Positions 32,822 through 45,599 are shown, counted from the stretch's first letter. The stretch: DNA of 64,000 nucleotides from Smallanthus sonchifolius (GCA_023525975.1 CM042023.1:19517501-19581500); one strand, 5' to 3'. Notes: generated by a model not told the origin, from the sequence alone. Translations and numbers: made by a program.

Positions 32822-35736
32822 CAGAATTTTGATATATATTTATATATAAATATATAAATATTTATTTATATATAAATGTACTAATTTTATGGTAATATTG
32901 AGAAAAAAAGCTATATTGGTCTATATTAGTTATTCAAAATATTCAAAATTTCAATCCATTATATTATGAAATGACCAATTAACTTCATATTACTTTTATA
33001 TAGTTATATTAGAAAATGACTCATGCACTAAAAAAAGAAAATCACAAGTCAAAATATAAAAATACCAATAGCATGTGTTATAGTGAATAGTGAGAAGTGA
33101 GAAACGCCAGGTACACATAGTTAACGCTCGCTCACTCAAGGGTGTTATACGTAATGAATGATGAATGAGATTAATTTAATTTTAATAATTAGTTATTAAA
33201 TAATATATATAAGTCGAATTCGGACCCTCCAACGCTCGTGAGCGAGCTCACGGCGCCACCACTCACGCCCCTCTCACTGACGCTCATCATGGTGTACGCG
33301 TGAGTGTGACTCGACGTGAACGACTCCCATCTCACCACTCACGGAATACAACACCCACCGTAATAAACTATGACATATGTAAATACATGATTGTGATAGT
33401 GTATTTTGTGTCCGTAAAATTTATGCTAGTTGATCATTAAGAAGATGACACATCACATCATGAAAATTATGTGGTTTGGGTTTTTATAATCTTATTGGCC
33501 ATTTATACCAGGATAAGTTTATAACACGTTTTTTGCTATTTTTTACGCGGTCTTTATGTTTTGGCTAATCGAGATTGTTTAACATATATAGGGGTGTTAA
33601 ACGAGTCGTGTTCGTGAGTTGCGGGTCTAACCTGACCCGAACCCAAAAATTTGGCACGAGTCTGTAAACTACCCAAACCCGAAAATCGTTTCAGACAAAT
33701 GAAACCGAACACGACACGAATATTCATGGATTGATCCGAACACGACCCGTTTAACCCGAATTTATTTATTTTGGCATATAAATCCTTTAAAATTATAAAT
33801 ATTACAACAAAAATTTCAAAAATATATAAAACATTTACATTTTAATTATAAAATCTTACGTAAAATTCTCTTATAAGTTTTAAATTTAAGCATAAAACAA
33901 CCAATTAATTTAATTTATGACATAAAACACATTTAAAAAAATAAATGGGTTAAATGGGTCAACCCGTGAACCAGACGCAATCGACCTGTTTAGCCATTGG
34001 TTTCACATGATTTTGCTCAAACGATCGCGATAAACGATTCTATGTTGATCATTGGATCATTTTTCTTATAATATCATTACAAACAGGAAAAAAAATGTTA
34101 ATAGAGTTCTTTGTATGGGAGGGAAATGAGAATTTGCAAATAGGATGTTGAGTATGAGCCTTTGGATATATTGAGACCTATTATACATTTACCTATGAAC
34201 CTACACTCATTTAATAGATATATAAGATGACTATGATGATTCCTTCTTTATAAATGTTGTTATAAAGAATCCACATGAAATGTTTACATTGTTTGTTGTC
34301 CAACAAATCGATGTTGGTAGCAGTGTAGATCATTCGGGTGTTGACATTAATCAACCATGTATTGTAGAAGACGGCGAAAATGTAGAACTGGAAAGCCAAA
34401 AAGTTAAAAGACATCTTCACGTGTAAAGTTCTAGTCGATGTTCAAGCCACTGTCACCGTAAGTTTCAAAGACTATAACTATAAAACTTAAAAAGTTACGA
34501 GGCATCTTCATATTTTATCAAAGGGAAATTTTTCGAATACAAATATAAGTTACAACTAGAATCTGGAAAAAAAGTATTAATGAGTGTTTTGAAAACAAAA
34601 TAGATAGATTATGAAAGTCTAGATTCGAAACACCATGTCATTCTCATGGGTGTGAATTTTGTATCACGGCCATCAAACATGAACATACCAATACGTTTCA
34701 AGTTAGAATATGAAAGACGATAACACATGTTCAAGACGCAAACAAATCCCAATATTTGTCACACATATATAGATTATGATAGTCTAGATTCGAAGCACCA
34801 TGTCTTTTTTCACCATTGGTGATGTGATTATTATTTTAAATTTCAATTGCTATGTTGATTGTATTAACACTAATATATGGTAAACTTGACAATTTTGATT
34901 TAAAGTTTCGTGTATCATTTACAACCAATATATGTTATAGATTATAATGTTATAGATTATGCACAAAGTTTTTCGAAACAATATTTGTGGTAGTAGGTAT
35001 GAGCGGGGACAATTAGATTTTGTCTATTGCCTACAAAGTGAACAATACAAAAAGCAGAAAGTCTTGAAAGTATATTAGACATTACTTGATGTTTCAACAT
35101 TTTAATAAAAAGGATAATTTTGTATATCCTTTTTAGAACTTGCTAAATATTATATTATATTATATTAACCCAACAATAATCATAATATTAAATATATAAT
35201 TTCACCCATTTTTAAATTTATGACATTATTTATATCATTATGTTCTCATCTCCACGATATAAAAGAGTTGTTTTAGATAAATAACTTTAGGTTACGAGAA
35301 TTTGAAGTGTTTTATGTTTATTATGACAAAGTCATTACGGATGTGAAGGAAGAATGTAATGATCATACTATAATTTATATTTAACTAACTATAGAATTTA
35401 GAGTGTTTTAAATATGATATTATAGTTTTAGTTACATAAATATAATATTATATAATTATATAAACTTTTTAGAGTAGGCATGAAACGCGTAATCTAATAT
35501 TCTTCGTCAATCAAATGTTGTGCGATATAACTTCGATTATATATGGTATGTGAAGAGTACTAAAACCTCAACATGGAAAATGATTAAGGTGAAACATTAC
35601 TTTGTTTAATGGATGATCAAATTATACCGTTAATGAACTCACAAAAGCTCTCAAGTACAACTGTAAAATGATTAAAGTTTTCTCTCTATTTCGTGCATGC
35701 CCTTTCTTCTATGAGGTCATGTGTATTTAGGCTAAG
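32822..35736. other. AT-rich intergenic DNA with MITE-like blocks
   Basis: No gene recognised. Bases 33100-33360 hold a GC-richer block with CTCACGGCGCCACC and ACTCACG motifs, MITE-like. Bases 33593-34010 begin TAGGGGTGTTAAACGAG and carry repeated ACCCGAAC and AACCCG motifs, a common degenerate hAT-like repeat. A 35 bp direct repeat occurs at 34605-34639 and 34770-34804. The rest is low complexity. Confidence 0.45.
34605..34804 (+). repeat. Pair of 35 bp direct repeats
   Basis: TAGATTATGAAAGTCTAGATTC... at 34605-34639 recurs at 34770-34804 with two mismatches in 35. The interval has no open frame of note. Confidence 0.85.
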
Positions 35737-35918
35737 GGGAGTATCCACAAATTTTCACACATTCACGTCGGCGTCACATCATATTCCACACCTCTCCACA
35801 TTTGAGGGAAATGGTTCCACATCTTCACACCGCCACGTCATTTCCTTTTTGTAATTTAATTTAATATTAATTTTTTTTAATAATTAATAAAAAATAATTA
35901 ATAAATCTCATCCCCATA

Positions 35919-36017
35919 GTGAAGGTCAGATGGGACTCTAAGCGAGGACCAGAATTCACTTGGGAACGCGAAGATCAAATGAGACTTAAGTATCCCCGGT
36001 TGTTCAACGAGACATAA
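35919..36017 (+). pseudogene. Gypsy chromodomain fragment inside the Harbinger element
   Basis: The 33-codon plus-strand stretch reads VKVRWDSKRGPEFTWERE... and ends LFNET and a stop (TAA 36015-36017). It closely matches the chromodomain end of the gypsy pol at 3-392 of this window (VKVRWNSKRGPEYTWERE). Nothing of integrase precedes it; AT-rich DNA abuts the first codon. It lies between the proposed left end of the transposon and the transposase 3' end, in antisense. Confidence 0.85.
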
Positions 36018-37315
36018 AAAGACAATAATAATTTTTTATTAATAACTAAAAACATATATTCATAATAAAAAAAGGAAATAATTAAAATACATAAAAAACT
36101 TAATAATAAAACTAGACTATAATTGTTGCCCGAGTCGAGATGAAGCATCAAATCCTGACGAAGGTGGTTGTGTATTTCATGGTTGCGTTTATATTGTTCG
36201 TTTACACTTGGTTGGGGCTCGCTAACTTCCTCTAATCCAATTGTCGCTTCAAATTCTTCTTCGTTGAACTTGCAAATTGCCCGGCCTTCATCCTCAATGA
36301 ACATGTTATGTAGGATGATGCAAGTGTACATTACACGTCTTATTCTTTCGAGCTTCCATACACGTGTCGGGTTTTTCAATATATGAAAGTTTTGTTTTAG
36401 TACACTAAAAGCACGTTCAATATATTTTCTCGCCGATTCTTGGCGTTCGAAATATTTTCTAGGTTCATCTTCCGGCCATGAAAACGATTTCACAAAAGTA
36501 GCCAATTCGGGATAAATACCATCAACGAGGTAATAGCGGTGCTTGTATCTTGTACCTCTAAGATCAAAAGAACTATCGGGTGTGGTTCCGTTAACCACGG
36601 TGTTGAATAGTGGGGATTGGTTAAGCACATTTATGTCATTGTTTGAACCCGCAACTCCAAAGAAAGCATGCCAAAACCATAGATCTTGTGATGCGACATC
36701 ATAATTGTTAGAGCCGGTTGGTCACCTCGCATATTGCCCTCGCCATGCATTTGGGTAATTACTCCTCTCCCAATGCATACAATCTAGGCTACCAAGCATG
36801 CTGGGTAGACCATGCACATCCTCGTGATGTTTGTATATTTGTTGAATATCGTTAGGAGTCGGTTTGCGTAAGTATATTAGCCCGTAGATATTAACTATAC
36901 CTTTACAAAATTTGTATAAACAAACCCGTGCCGTTTTTTTGGCGATCTTTATATTTTCATCTAATTCGTCGGAGCTGGATCTGTATGCCAACTGACGCAT
37001 AGCGGTGGTGCACTTTTGAATGGGGGTGAACTCTCTTCGACCTCTTGCATCCCATTTCAATTTGAAATAATCCATTTCTCGTTCCAAGTCGTTAACAATT
37101 CATAAAAATAAACTTCTACTCATACGAAAACGATTTCGGAATGTTTCCACGTTATAAAGCGGCTCGTCGCAAAAGTAATCTTTAAGTAAACGCTCGTGAG
37201 CAGCTTCACGATCTCGGTTTAAAGTGGCTCTTCGTGTGTACGTACGCGTGTTCAAACTTTCGACATTGTCTCTAAGTATTTCAATGAGAGTTGTGGCAAC
37301 CATTTGGAAAAACAT
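35975..37315 (-). pseudogene. Harbinger transposase (DDE_Tnp_4 type), broken into three pieces
   Basis: Reading leftwards: 37315-37100 (MFFQMVATTLIEILRDNV to FRMSRSLF) is the N-terminal helical region, 37087-36722 continues with SMLGSLDCMHWER (first catalytic Asp), and 36628-35975 has YYLVDGIYPELATF (second Asp) and ERAFSVLKQNFHIL (catalytic Glu). Frames are split near 37090 and between 36628 and 36722, so no full transposase is made. Together they cover about 400 codons, near a typical length. The last ~45 codons after LDSGNNY are probably read-through and not native. Confidence 0.88.
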
Positions 37316-37620
37316 TGGAGCGACACTTTCGGATTCGGAAGGAAGAGGGTGAATTGAGTGAATCTATTTGAGAGTGGGTTGGATTGAAAATTGGTTTGAG
37401 ATGGTTAAGATTGAATGGAGGAGTATATGTGTTTGAGATGGTAAAAATATGTTTGAGATTGGTTATATTTATAGTATAAAATATATTTAAAAATTAAAAT
37501 ATATTTTTTTAAATCTGATCGTTTGAGAGGGGGTAGGCCCCACTCCCAATGGCTACAATTTCTTCTTCACGCCTGGGTTCCACGCTCGTGGACCACGCTA
37601 AAGGGACGTGGTGTTCCACA

Positions 37621-38171
37621 TAATATCTTGCAACTTAAGGCAGAGACTGCTATATCCCTGTGTGAGACGAATGACAGAATGGCACTATCCAGTGAGATAG
37701 AGCAAGTGGTGATGACCACTTAGAGATTAATGTGACCTCATAGAGTGCAGTTCTTGGTGATTGGATAAGTGCAAGGATAATTATTATGTTTGGCCAGAAG
37801 TTAACATGATGCTTAAAAAATGTGTCATATAAATCCATTTTGTATGAAATAGAGGTTAAAAGATGTTTTGCTAAAACTTAGAACTCACCGGTGTAAGCTG
37901 ACATGTATTTGAGCATGCGTATCAGGTAAAGATATAGCTTCATGTAGTAAAGGCAAGGAGCTAGAATAGAGACATCATGTGCAAGGTTAACTGTCATCCT
38001 CTGACAAACCGACATTAAAATAGTTATGTTTGTACTTTTTTTAGATTGTACATTAAGATAAGTTATGAAATAAAATAAGACTTCCGCTGTGTAAGTCTCT
38101 GTACTATATGTTCATGAGCAAATCCAGGACGTGACCGACATCTTGTGGTAAGTCGGGATGTGGGCGTCACA
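37621..38171 (+). repeat. Probable 5' LTR remnant of a second Ty3/gypsy element
   Basis: The sequence ends GTGGGCGTCACA immediately before a primer-binding site, so it should be the 3' part of a 5' LTR. Its left part is unclear; TGTGACCTC at 37730 might be the start. The Harbinger element abuts on the left. Confidence 0.5.
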
Positions 38172-38174
38172 GGT

Positions 38175-38186
38175 TGGTATTAGAGC
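38175..38186 (+). other. Primer-binding site of the second gypsy element
   Basis: TGGTATTAGAGC differs at one base from the complement of initiator tRNA-Met (TGGTATCAGAGC) and follows the LTR end by three bases. Confidence 0.8.
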
Positions 38187-38530
38187 GTTAGTCTAAAAGA
38201 TTTAGATACTTGCCCGAGTATCTAGATTTAAACTAGGGGACTAATAATAATGCCAGTCAATATGTCAGTGATATATAGCCTGATGCTGAGAGAAAAGGAA
38301 AAGGTGTGGGTATTTAGTAGAAAACATGATGAAAAGTAAGTAGAACATTGAAAGTGGCGTAAATGATTAATTTCACTATGGCCACAGTTATTAGTGATTT
38401 ACCATACACTTGTGTTCTTAGTTATAGATCCGTCATGCGAATACTAAAATACTCTATCTTTCGTAGAAATAGCTCGTAGAGGTAGAGTAGGAAGGGAGGA
38501 AGGACCAATCCTACTGTCCCTAGAAGGCAG

Positions 38531-39595
38531 ATGCGGTCTACCGCAAATGCCGAACCTGAAGTAGAGCCTGTGAATGAGCATGTAGAAGAACCGGTGGTAG
38601 AGCCACAGATTAAGAATGCCATAGACACTGCCATTGCTAAAGCATTAGATAACACATTGCCAGTACTATTGGCTAGTTTGGAAGAAAGTAGAATGAAGAA
38701 TGATAAGGTTAGTCAGGCAGAAGAAGCTACTAAAGAACAAGAGGATGAGGAGGACGATTATGATTACGATGACGAATCCGACGAGGTATACGAGGTTAGA
38801 CCTCAGAAAAAGGGAAAGGATTTCAAGAAAGGCTATTCATATAAAGCATTCAAAGAAGGCAGTCCGCCAAAATTTGATGGAATGAAGGATGCCACATCCA
38901 AATATCAGTGCATACGAGAAATAGAGGCTGTAATTAAAATAAGTGAGTGTAGGGACGACCAGAAAGTGAAATACGTCGCTCACTCCTTTGTATCCGAAGC
39001 CATGTGCTGGTGGAACAATTTGGTCATAGCTTTAGGAGAAAAGGCTATCGACCATATGACATGGAAAGAGTTGAAGAAACTCTTAATAGAAGAATTCTGT
39101 CCCGACAATGAATTGGATAAACTGGAAAGGGACTTCTTGAGATTAGAAGCAGATAGTATGACTTATCGTGAGTATACTACCAAATTCAACCAAATGGCTT
39201 GTCTTGTACCTCACTTAGTAACCCCTAAGGAGGTACGCATCAAGCAATACATACATGGTTTAGCATCTGAAATACGGAGATTGGTAAAAAGTTGTCCCTA
39301 AAAGGTACCGATCTGCCGTGCCACTTGCGGCAACCATGTACGATGAAGTCTATGATTCCCGCCCTGTGGAATCAAATAGAAAATGGTCCGAGTTTTCTCA
39401 GGGACAGAAGAAGAGAAATGAAGGAGAAGGAAAGAAGAGGGCAATCAAGAGTCGCTCCAATTTATGTCCTAAATGTGGCAAGCCTCATTCTGAGTTTGGG
39501 ACAAATAGTTGCTATAAACGTGGCAAGCCTGGACACATAGCCACCATCTACCCTACTAGGTTTGGAAACAGATGTTTTAAGTGTGGAGTAGAAAA
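38531..39595 (+). pseudogene. Ty3/gypsy gag remnant, truncated after the zinc knuckle
   Basis: From 38531 an acidic, EEDDYDYDDESDE-rich N-terminus leads to the retrotransposon gag core (FKEGSPPKFDGMKDA, AMCWWNNLV, MTWKELKKLLIEEFCP, YTTKFNQMACLVPHL) and stops at 39299-39301. A shifted frame continues to a decayed zinc knuckle, CYKRGKPGHIATIYP, where two Cys are replaced by R and Y. The homology ends near 39595 in A-rich DNA; protease and the rest of pol are absent. Confidence 0.88.
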
Positions 39596-41374
39596 GTTAA
39601 GTAGATTAAGAAGTAGAAAAGTTAAGTGTAAAATAACACATTTTGATTAATATTACTAAACCAAATTACAAAATAAATATTCTGTAGTTTTATTTAAGTT
39701 TTATTTAACAAATAATATTAAATACTAAATCAGCCGGGAGCTGAAGAAGAGTGCAAGGGGTGAGCATAATCTGGTCCAGACCGACCAAACCGGTACACGT
39801 CCCGAAACCGACCCGACTATCTTCATATGGTCCGGTCCGAAAGCGGATTAACCCGGATAAAACCGAAATAAACCACAGCTTGTGTAATATGTATAATCTT
39901 GGACTCCTTTGACTTTCACCTACTTGACCTTCTCTGGTGTACTTTGGTTTCCACAGTTTGCCCGTGTTACTTGTACATAGTTTGTATTTTATAACAGTTA
40001 TAGTTTTATAATTAAACAATTAACGGTCGATATAAAAATATATTCTTATAAACAAATTTATGTTTGGTTTGATTATTTGTAACAGTAGAAAGAAAAGAAA
40101 ATTGAAATGGTTAGAAAAGTGTAAATAAATCCTTTTTATTTGACATTTCAAACACTTCCACCTTTGATTACTTCTGGGGATGGAGTGTCTTGAAATAAGA
40201 CAATTGCTTCACTTAGCAACCGAACATCAACTAGATTTCCCACTACATCAACACCCTGTCGGCCGTAGGGTTTACGTCTACAATTCTACGATCATGTATG
40301 TATTGTTACGATTATGATTTCAGTCTTTAAATCTTATTATGAATCAAGAGTAAGCCAAGTCACCAAAATGTCAGTAAAAAAACTCTTTCTTTCATCCCAT
40401 AGACAGTTTAGCATTGAATACAAACTATGCAATTATTTTCACTATATTTTCAAAATTAAAATGAATACCACAAAAATATTCCAATGTCACAATTTATTAA
40501 TTATTAACTGCTGATTAAATAATACGAAAAACAAGAACTAACAACAAAACAAGACCATTCAAAACTAAGAGCATAAGGTATACATGTATATATCACGCCG
40601 TGGTCCTACGTGGACTACCTAATCACACCATGAACCACACACCACACCGCCCCCCCCGAGATTTTTCTCACGCCGTGAACCATTCGCTTGCTTTTTTTCA
40701 TGGGAGAACATGAGGGCTTTTCTTGAAGTTTATGGATTTTGATGGAATTTGTGGTGATGGGTTTGATGAGTTAGTCTTGTTTTTGGTTTGGGTGGTTGTA
40801 GCAAGTGCAGTAGGAATTCTACCCCACTTCTTCTTGATAGACGGTTGGACCTGAACCACGTCTGAATCTTCTTGGAAATGATTCTTTTCTAACTAATGTC
40901 TCCGACCCACAAGTTGAATTGCAGGTTGAAGAGAAGAAGACGGAAGTACAAGTAATAAAGCAAAGAGTACAAGCAAGAAGAGTGGGTTTGTGAGTGAAAC
41001 TGAGAAGATGGGGATGGAAGGGAAGAAAAGACTTTTAATGAGTTTTGGGTTCACATGCTAATGTTTTTTACATGAAAATGGCTTTTAAGCTTTAATATCT
41101 ATTTTATAAACATGTTTTTTTAATAAAATATTATGTTTTGCCAAGTGATGGGTGGTGTGATAACGAAGAGTGGCGTGGCGTGCACTTTATTATCACACCA
41201 CACCACACAACACCACACCACAATCACACGGGTCTTGCATCTACAAAAGTATTCCCATGTCACAATTAATTAATTTTTAACTGCTGATTAAATAATACGG
41301 AAAAACAAGAACTAATAACAAAACAAGAACATTCAGTTGGGAGATGAGAGTAGTAAACCAAAGTAGCAAGTGTT
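39596..41374. other. Intergenic DNA with MITE-like block and a long direct repeat
   Basis: No gene recognised. A ~90 bp sequence at 40471-40560 recurs in the same orientation at 41243-41334, just downstream of the next gene's stop. Between them, 40593-41228 begins CACGCCGTGGTCCTACG and ends with repeated ACCACACCACA motifs; GTGGTGTGATAACG near 41150 and AATCACACCATG near 40620 are roughly inverted, so it may be a PIF-type MITE. Confidence 0.5.
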
Positions 41375-42142
41375 CTATGTTCTCAGCCTCTCCTTAAAGT
41401 TAACGTCAAACAAGAGTTGTACATTCTCATTCTCCTTTGGCGCTGGAACACTTGTATGTTGTTCTGCACAAGCATATAGACTTTCCAACTCAGAAGCTTC
41501 ATAACCTTGGAAAGTAACCTGATGAAAACAACAATAACTAACTAGAATATTCCATAAATCCTTTAAAAACAGGGAAAGTAGAAGAAACCTTAGCGTAATG
41601 GCCAACGCGAACTTGTTTATACACAGGTTCCGTTGCCTCAGAGGCAAGATGTTTAAAAACAGCTTCCCTTGCCATAACAACACTTAAATGTTGTTGCACC
41701 AAAGGAAGTAAGCTTTTTAACTCAGAAGCTTCCATGCCTTCCAAATAAAGAGTTGCCTCAACCTTAGCTTGTTTATCACTAATTCTCTTCTCCAACTCCT
41801 CTTCAACGGCAGCAGCTGACATATGACACGTTCTTGTCCAAGACCATAGGCTCGTCATTAGCTAAAAGAAGAAACACCATTAAATAAATAAATAGATCAA
41901 AGAGGCCCCAACACAAATTGAGAAAGAATCAAGAACAAATCAGAACCATTACAACAACGGGTCATAATTTATTTCCATAAGGGGAATAAATAGATCTAGT
42001 GGCTCCATATTTCCGGCCACAAATTGAGAAGCAGAAGCTTTAGTTTCCGATTTAGAACTATTAGGGAAAGGGAATCACTTACAGTAGCAGCTGGTCGACG
42101 GGTGAGCTTAGTGACGGAGCGGATAGTTGATGATGCCGCCAT
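41375..42142 (-). CDS. Small protein of unknown function, likely organelle-targeted (3 exons)
   Basis: Not recognised. Exons on the minus strand are 42083-42142, 41589-41861 and 41375-41518, with GT-AG junctions and consistent phases, giving 158 residues. The N-terminus (MAASSTIRSVTKLTRRPAAT) is Ser/Thr/Arg-rich without acids, like a mitochondrial presequence; the acidic soluble part starts near residue 38. The segment YLEGMEASELKSLLPLVQQH in exon 2 resembles TFQGYEASELESLYACAEQH in exon 3, so the protein seems to contain an internal repeat of about 24 residues on either side of intron 2. A regular exon structure argues for a real gene. Another 5' start is possible but this ATG is the first in the exon. 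Confidence 0.75.
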
Positions 42143-42418
42143 CTCCACCTGGACCAAAGCAAAGCAAGTAGATAATATAAATAGGGTTTAAAACAAAATG
42201 AAAAGGGCCAGAGCTAACTGGGCTGTACAATTTTGAAAACAAAATGAGGTTGAAAAACATTTGATGTATTTGTGTGGTTTTATTTATATACAAGCTTATT
42301 AAATATTAAAGGAAAAAGTATTAATAAATGTTTTAAGCATGTTATAAATTTATGTTAAATGTTTTTATGAGTTATCACTTGTTATTGTTTTTTCATATCG
42401 ATAACATGCGCTAATTAC

Positions 42419-42623
42419 CAGGCCCGGTCCCGAGAATTTTTAAAATGTTTTGGGCCAGAGACATGTAAAAAAAATTCCGTTTGAATTTTTTTGGTTTACA
42501 ATATATATTGAATTTAAAAAAAACATATATATATATATATATAATTTTTTTTTAACTTCAAGCCTCGGGGGTTATCGGGCCTGGAACCGTCGCCCACCTT
42601 GTCCCCCTTGGGGGCCAGCCCTG
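42419..42623. mobile_element. hAT-type MITE with perfect 8 bp target duplication
   Basis: A 205 bp element with ends CAGGCCCGGTCC and GGGGGCCAGCCCTG, which are inverted with mismatches. It is flanked on both sides by CTAATTAC (42411-42418 and 42624-42631). No coding frame. Confidence 0.85.
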
Positions 42624-42631
42624 CTAATTAC

Positions 42632-45599
42632 GAGTTGAACTATCACCTTTTATATTCCATTAATCCATTATATAAATTATCAAGGTTTGTGATTTGTCTT
42701 TAGCATGCGCTTATATTTGTGAAAAGATTTGTGATTTTTGACTTGATTGCAGGGCCGTTCCTGAAATTTCGGATACCCTGTGCGACTGGTAAAAATGGTC
42801 CCTTAAAATATACTTATATATAAAAAAATTAATTAATCCGACGATGAGTCAAATAAGTTTCAAGTAATCATCAAAAAGTGAAACAATAGTAAAACAATAT
42901 TAAACCTAATTAAATAAGTTTCACACTTCACACTCAATCGCAAAACAATTTTCGATTTTACATCAAAATTAAATGAATTTAAACCTGGAAGGCATTAAGC
43001 ATAAAAAAACAATTATCAAACCTAGTGATTATCATCGACGATTTTAAACAGTCAAAAACGATTTTGGTGAATGCGATTTTGCGAACAACCAAAACAATTT
43101 TAAACAAAAAATTTCGATTACACAGCCGAAAACGATTGTTGGTTGTTAATTGTGATTTTTTTAAAGAATATTTTAGTTTTTTATCAAATTTTTTTAAGAA
43201 AAATATATCTATATTTAGTAAAATAGTTATTCAAACATTAAAAAATAAAAAAAACTTATTAATAAACCATAACTAAATAAAAGGATAAAGAAATCAAATG
43301 AAACCAAAAAGTTAAATTTTTTTAATATTTATTTAAATAAGTTTTAAAAAGAAAATAAATGAATGAATAAAATTACTCCGTTTGATGGTTTGACCGTCTT
43401 ATATTATCTTACTTCACTAATAAATAAAAATCTCAAGTGACACTTGTCATTTTTTTAGCCATTACTTTTCCTACCCAAAATCGCTAAACCCATTTTTTTT
43501 CACACGGATCTTGTCGGATCCGGATCTTTACACGTTTGCATTTTTTCTTTTCACCCAAACAGGGGCGGACTTAGTAAGGTCGGGAGGGGTTCACCGGAAC
43601 CCCCGAGTTTTAAAATTTTAATAGAACGCTATAGAAAAAGAATTGGGTGAACCCCTAAGAAAGTGAACGTAGTGAAGAGATCAACAAAATCAAATTTTTT
43701 TGTGCTGTGACGGACGAACCTGATTATTTACTTTGAGAAGTGAAGAAGATGAAGAGGAAAAATAAAAAAAATAGAAAAAGTTAAAAGGCTAAATCTAAAT
43801 AAGAAAGAGACTGACTGACAATGGGCTAGAGTCCTAGAGACCTCCATTTACTCAATTACTTTTGTTATTATATTATTTTCTAAAAGTTTTTTTTATTGTT
43901 CGTTTATTTTATTTTTTTATGATAAATCTTATTTACTTAATTAACTATTTACTCTATAATAAAATAAACCTATTTATTTGATTAGGTTTTTTATTGATTG
44001 TATTATTATATACTATTTATTTGTTTATTTTCTTTTTAGATTTAAGGGAATTACTTTATGCAACTGTTTTTATTATTATTTTTAATATATATAAACTACT
44101 AAATATTTTTTATTATGTATGGATGTCTCTTTTAAAATATGCCGTGGTATAAAACTTTAGTAAATACAACTAAAAAATTAATTGAATGCCAATAAACTTA
44201 ATAATAAAACGGTTTAAAAAAACTTGAATTATCAGAAGATATATCATTGGTGATCCGACATTTTGTATAAGAGTTAGTGATTATTATTGATAAAAATAGT
44301 AATAGACATACATCATTTAATGCAAAAATTTTACTGACTCTCCAAGTAAACATGTCTGGTTTCGTCACTGAACAAGACAAAAGTGTTTTTTTTTAAATAT
44401 AGGGTGAAAGATGTTTAAAACTCGTAGGAAACAACTTTAGGTAGTTTTTTTTTAATTTGTAAAGACTATTTTATTTATATCATATGTTTTTTAATTTCTA
44501 ATGACGATGTTTTTTTATTATGGTATCGTATTTCTAATGACGATGTTTTTTAATTTGTAAAGACTATTTTATTTATATCGATCGAAAACGCATTTGTTTA
44601 TGATCACAATTATGATGTGTATGTTTATCTTAATTGATTTGCATCGCCTTCGATTTTGACTCAGTTTGATCTTCGTAGCTTCTGATACAATGGGCTTCGA
44701 TTTTGACTCTTCAATGATAGAGTGGTTGTTTTTTACTATTATATTTTGAATCTGGAACTTGATTTGGGAGGGTCAAGATAGCAGGAACTTAGAAATAGAA
44801 TTTGCCCTTAAATATACAATTTGCTGTTTTTAATCTCTGAGTGTTGAGCGTTTGAGTTACAAAACTGACATATTCTAGATAGACAATACAGTTGAAGTAT
44901 GATGTTCATGGTTTTAGTAGCATTTTCCATATAATCTCCTTGATAACTATTTACTATTGATTGAAACTTTTTAATATTGATAGACCTTCATGGTTGTCCA
45001 ATAGGTACATATTGTTTTGAGTAAACTTCGTTTTTTACTCATGTGGTTTGGTCAAAATAACGGTTTTAGTCTATTAGTTTCAATTTGACATTTTTGCTTC
45101 ATGTGGTTACCTAATTGTCTCAATTAAGTCCTACACAATAACACCGTTAGTTTTTTTATGTTAAACATAAGGGTATTTTAGTTTTTCACATATAAGGGGC
45201 TATTTTTATAAATTACTCAAATAATTAAAGGTACATTTGTGCCGTTTACTCAAATAGTCAAAGGACCAAGCATACCACATACCCTACCCTTCATCACAAT
45301 TTGCAGGTTCGATTAGGGACAGATCTGTGTGTGTGTGGAGAAATTAAACCCATAACCCACATCTTTGGGATCTTCAAAGGAAGACGTGATCAAAATCCCG
45401 GATCGAATTGATGAAGATGAATATGGAGTAGATAACTTGGAATTTGAGGGTTGTGTAGATGTAGCCCTATCTAGAAAAATAAGTCGACATTCATGAATCC
45501 ATCAAGAATATGATTAGGGTTTGTGGGTAGGGGATGAAGAAGAAAGATGGTTTGTAGGGTTGGTGGCAGTTGGGTAGGGGTTAGGTAGTATACTAGATA
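42632..45599. other. AT-rich intergenic DNA
   Basis: No gene recognised. At 42752 a CAGGGCCGTTCCTG sequence resembles one end of a hAT MITE without a found partner. At 43562 GGGGCGGACTTAGTAAGG begins another plant repeat fragment. A nested duplication lies at 44450-44580. Bases 44980-45300 read like a degenerate MITE (ACTCATGTGGTTTGG ... GTGCCGTTTACT). The rest is low complexity. Confidence 0.45.
44450..44580 (+). repeat. Nested short direct duplications
   Basis: TTTTAATTTGTAAAGACTAT... (32 bp) at 44450-44481 recurs at 44548-44579. Between them ATTTCTAATGACGATG occurs twice (44494 and 44530). Confidence 0.85.

Larger units (their letters stand above)
35737..37620 (-). mobile_element. PIF/Harbinger-type DNA transposon, decayed
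   Basis: The transposase remnants are on the minus strand. Proposed ends are TAA|GGGGAGTATCCAC on the left and GTGGTGTTCCACA|TAA on the right, giving degenerate inverted ends and the 3 bp TAA duplication typical of the superfamily. The ends are inferred from a weak match; the transposase identity is firmer. Both flanks inside the ends are rich in CCAC and CACGTCA. Confidence 0.6.

Noticed and set aside
35975..36120. C-terminal ~45 residues of the transposase frame
   Set aside because: Runs into AT-rich DNA and across the opposite-strand chromodomain fragment; probably read-through, not native protein.
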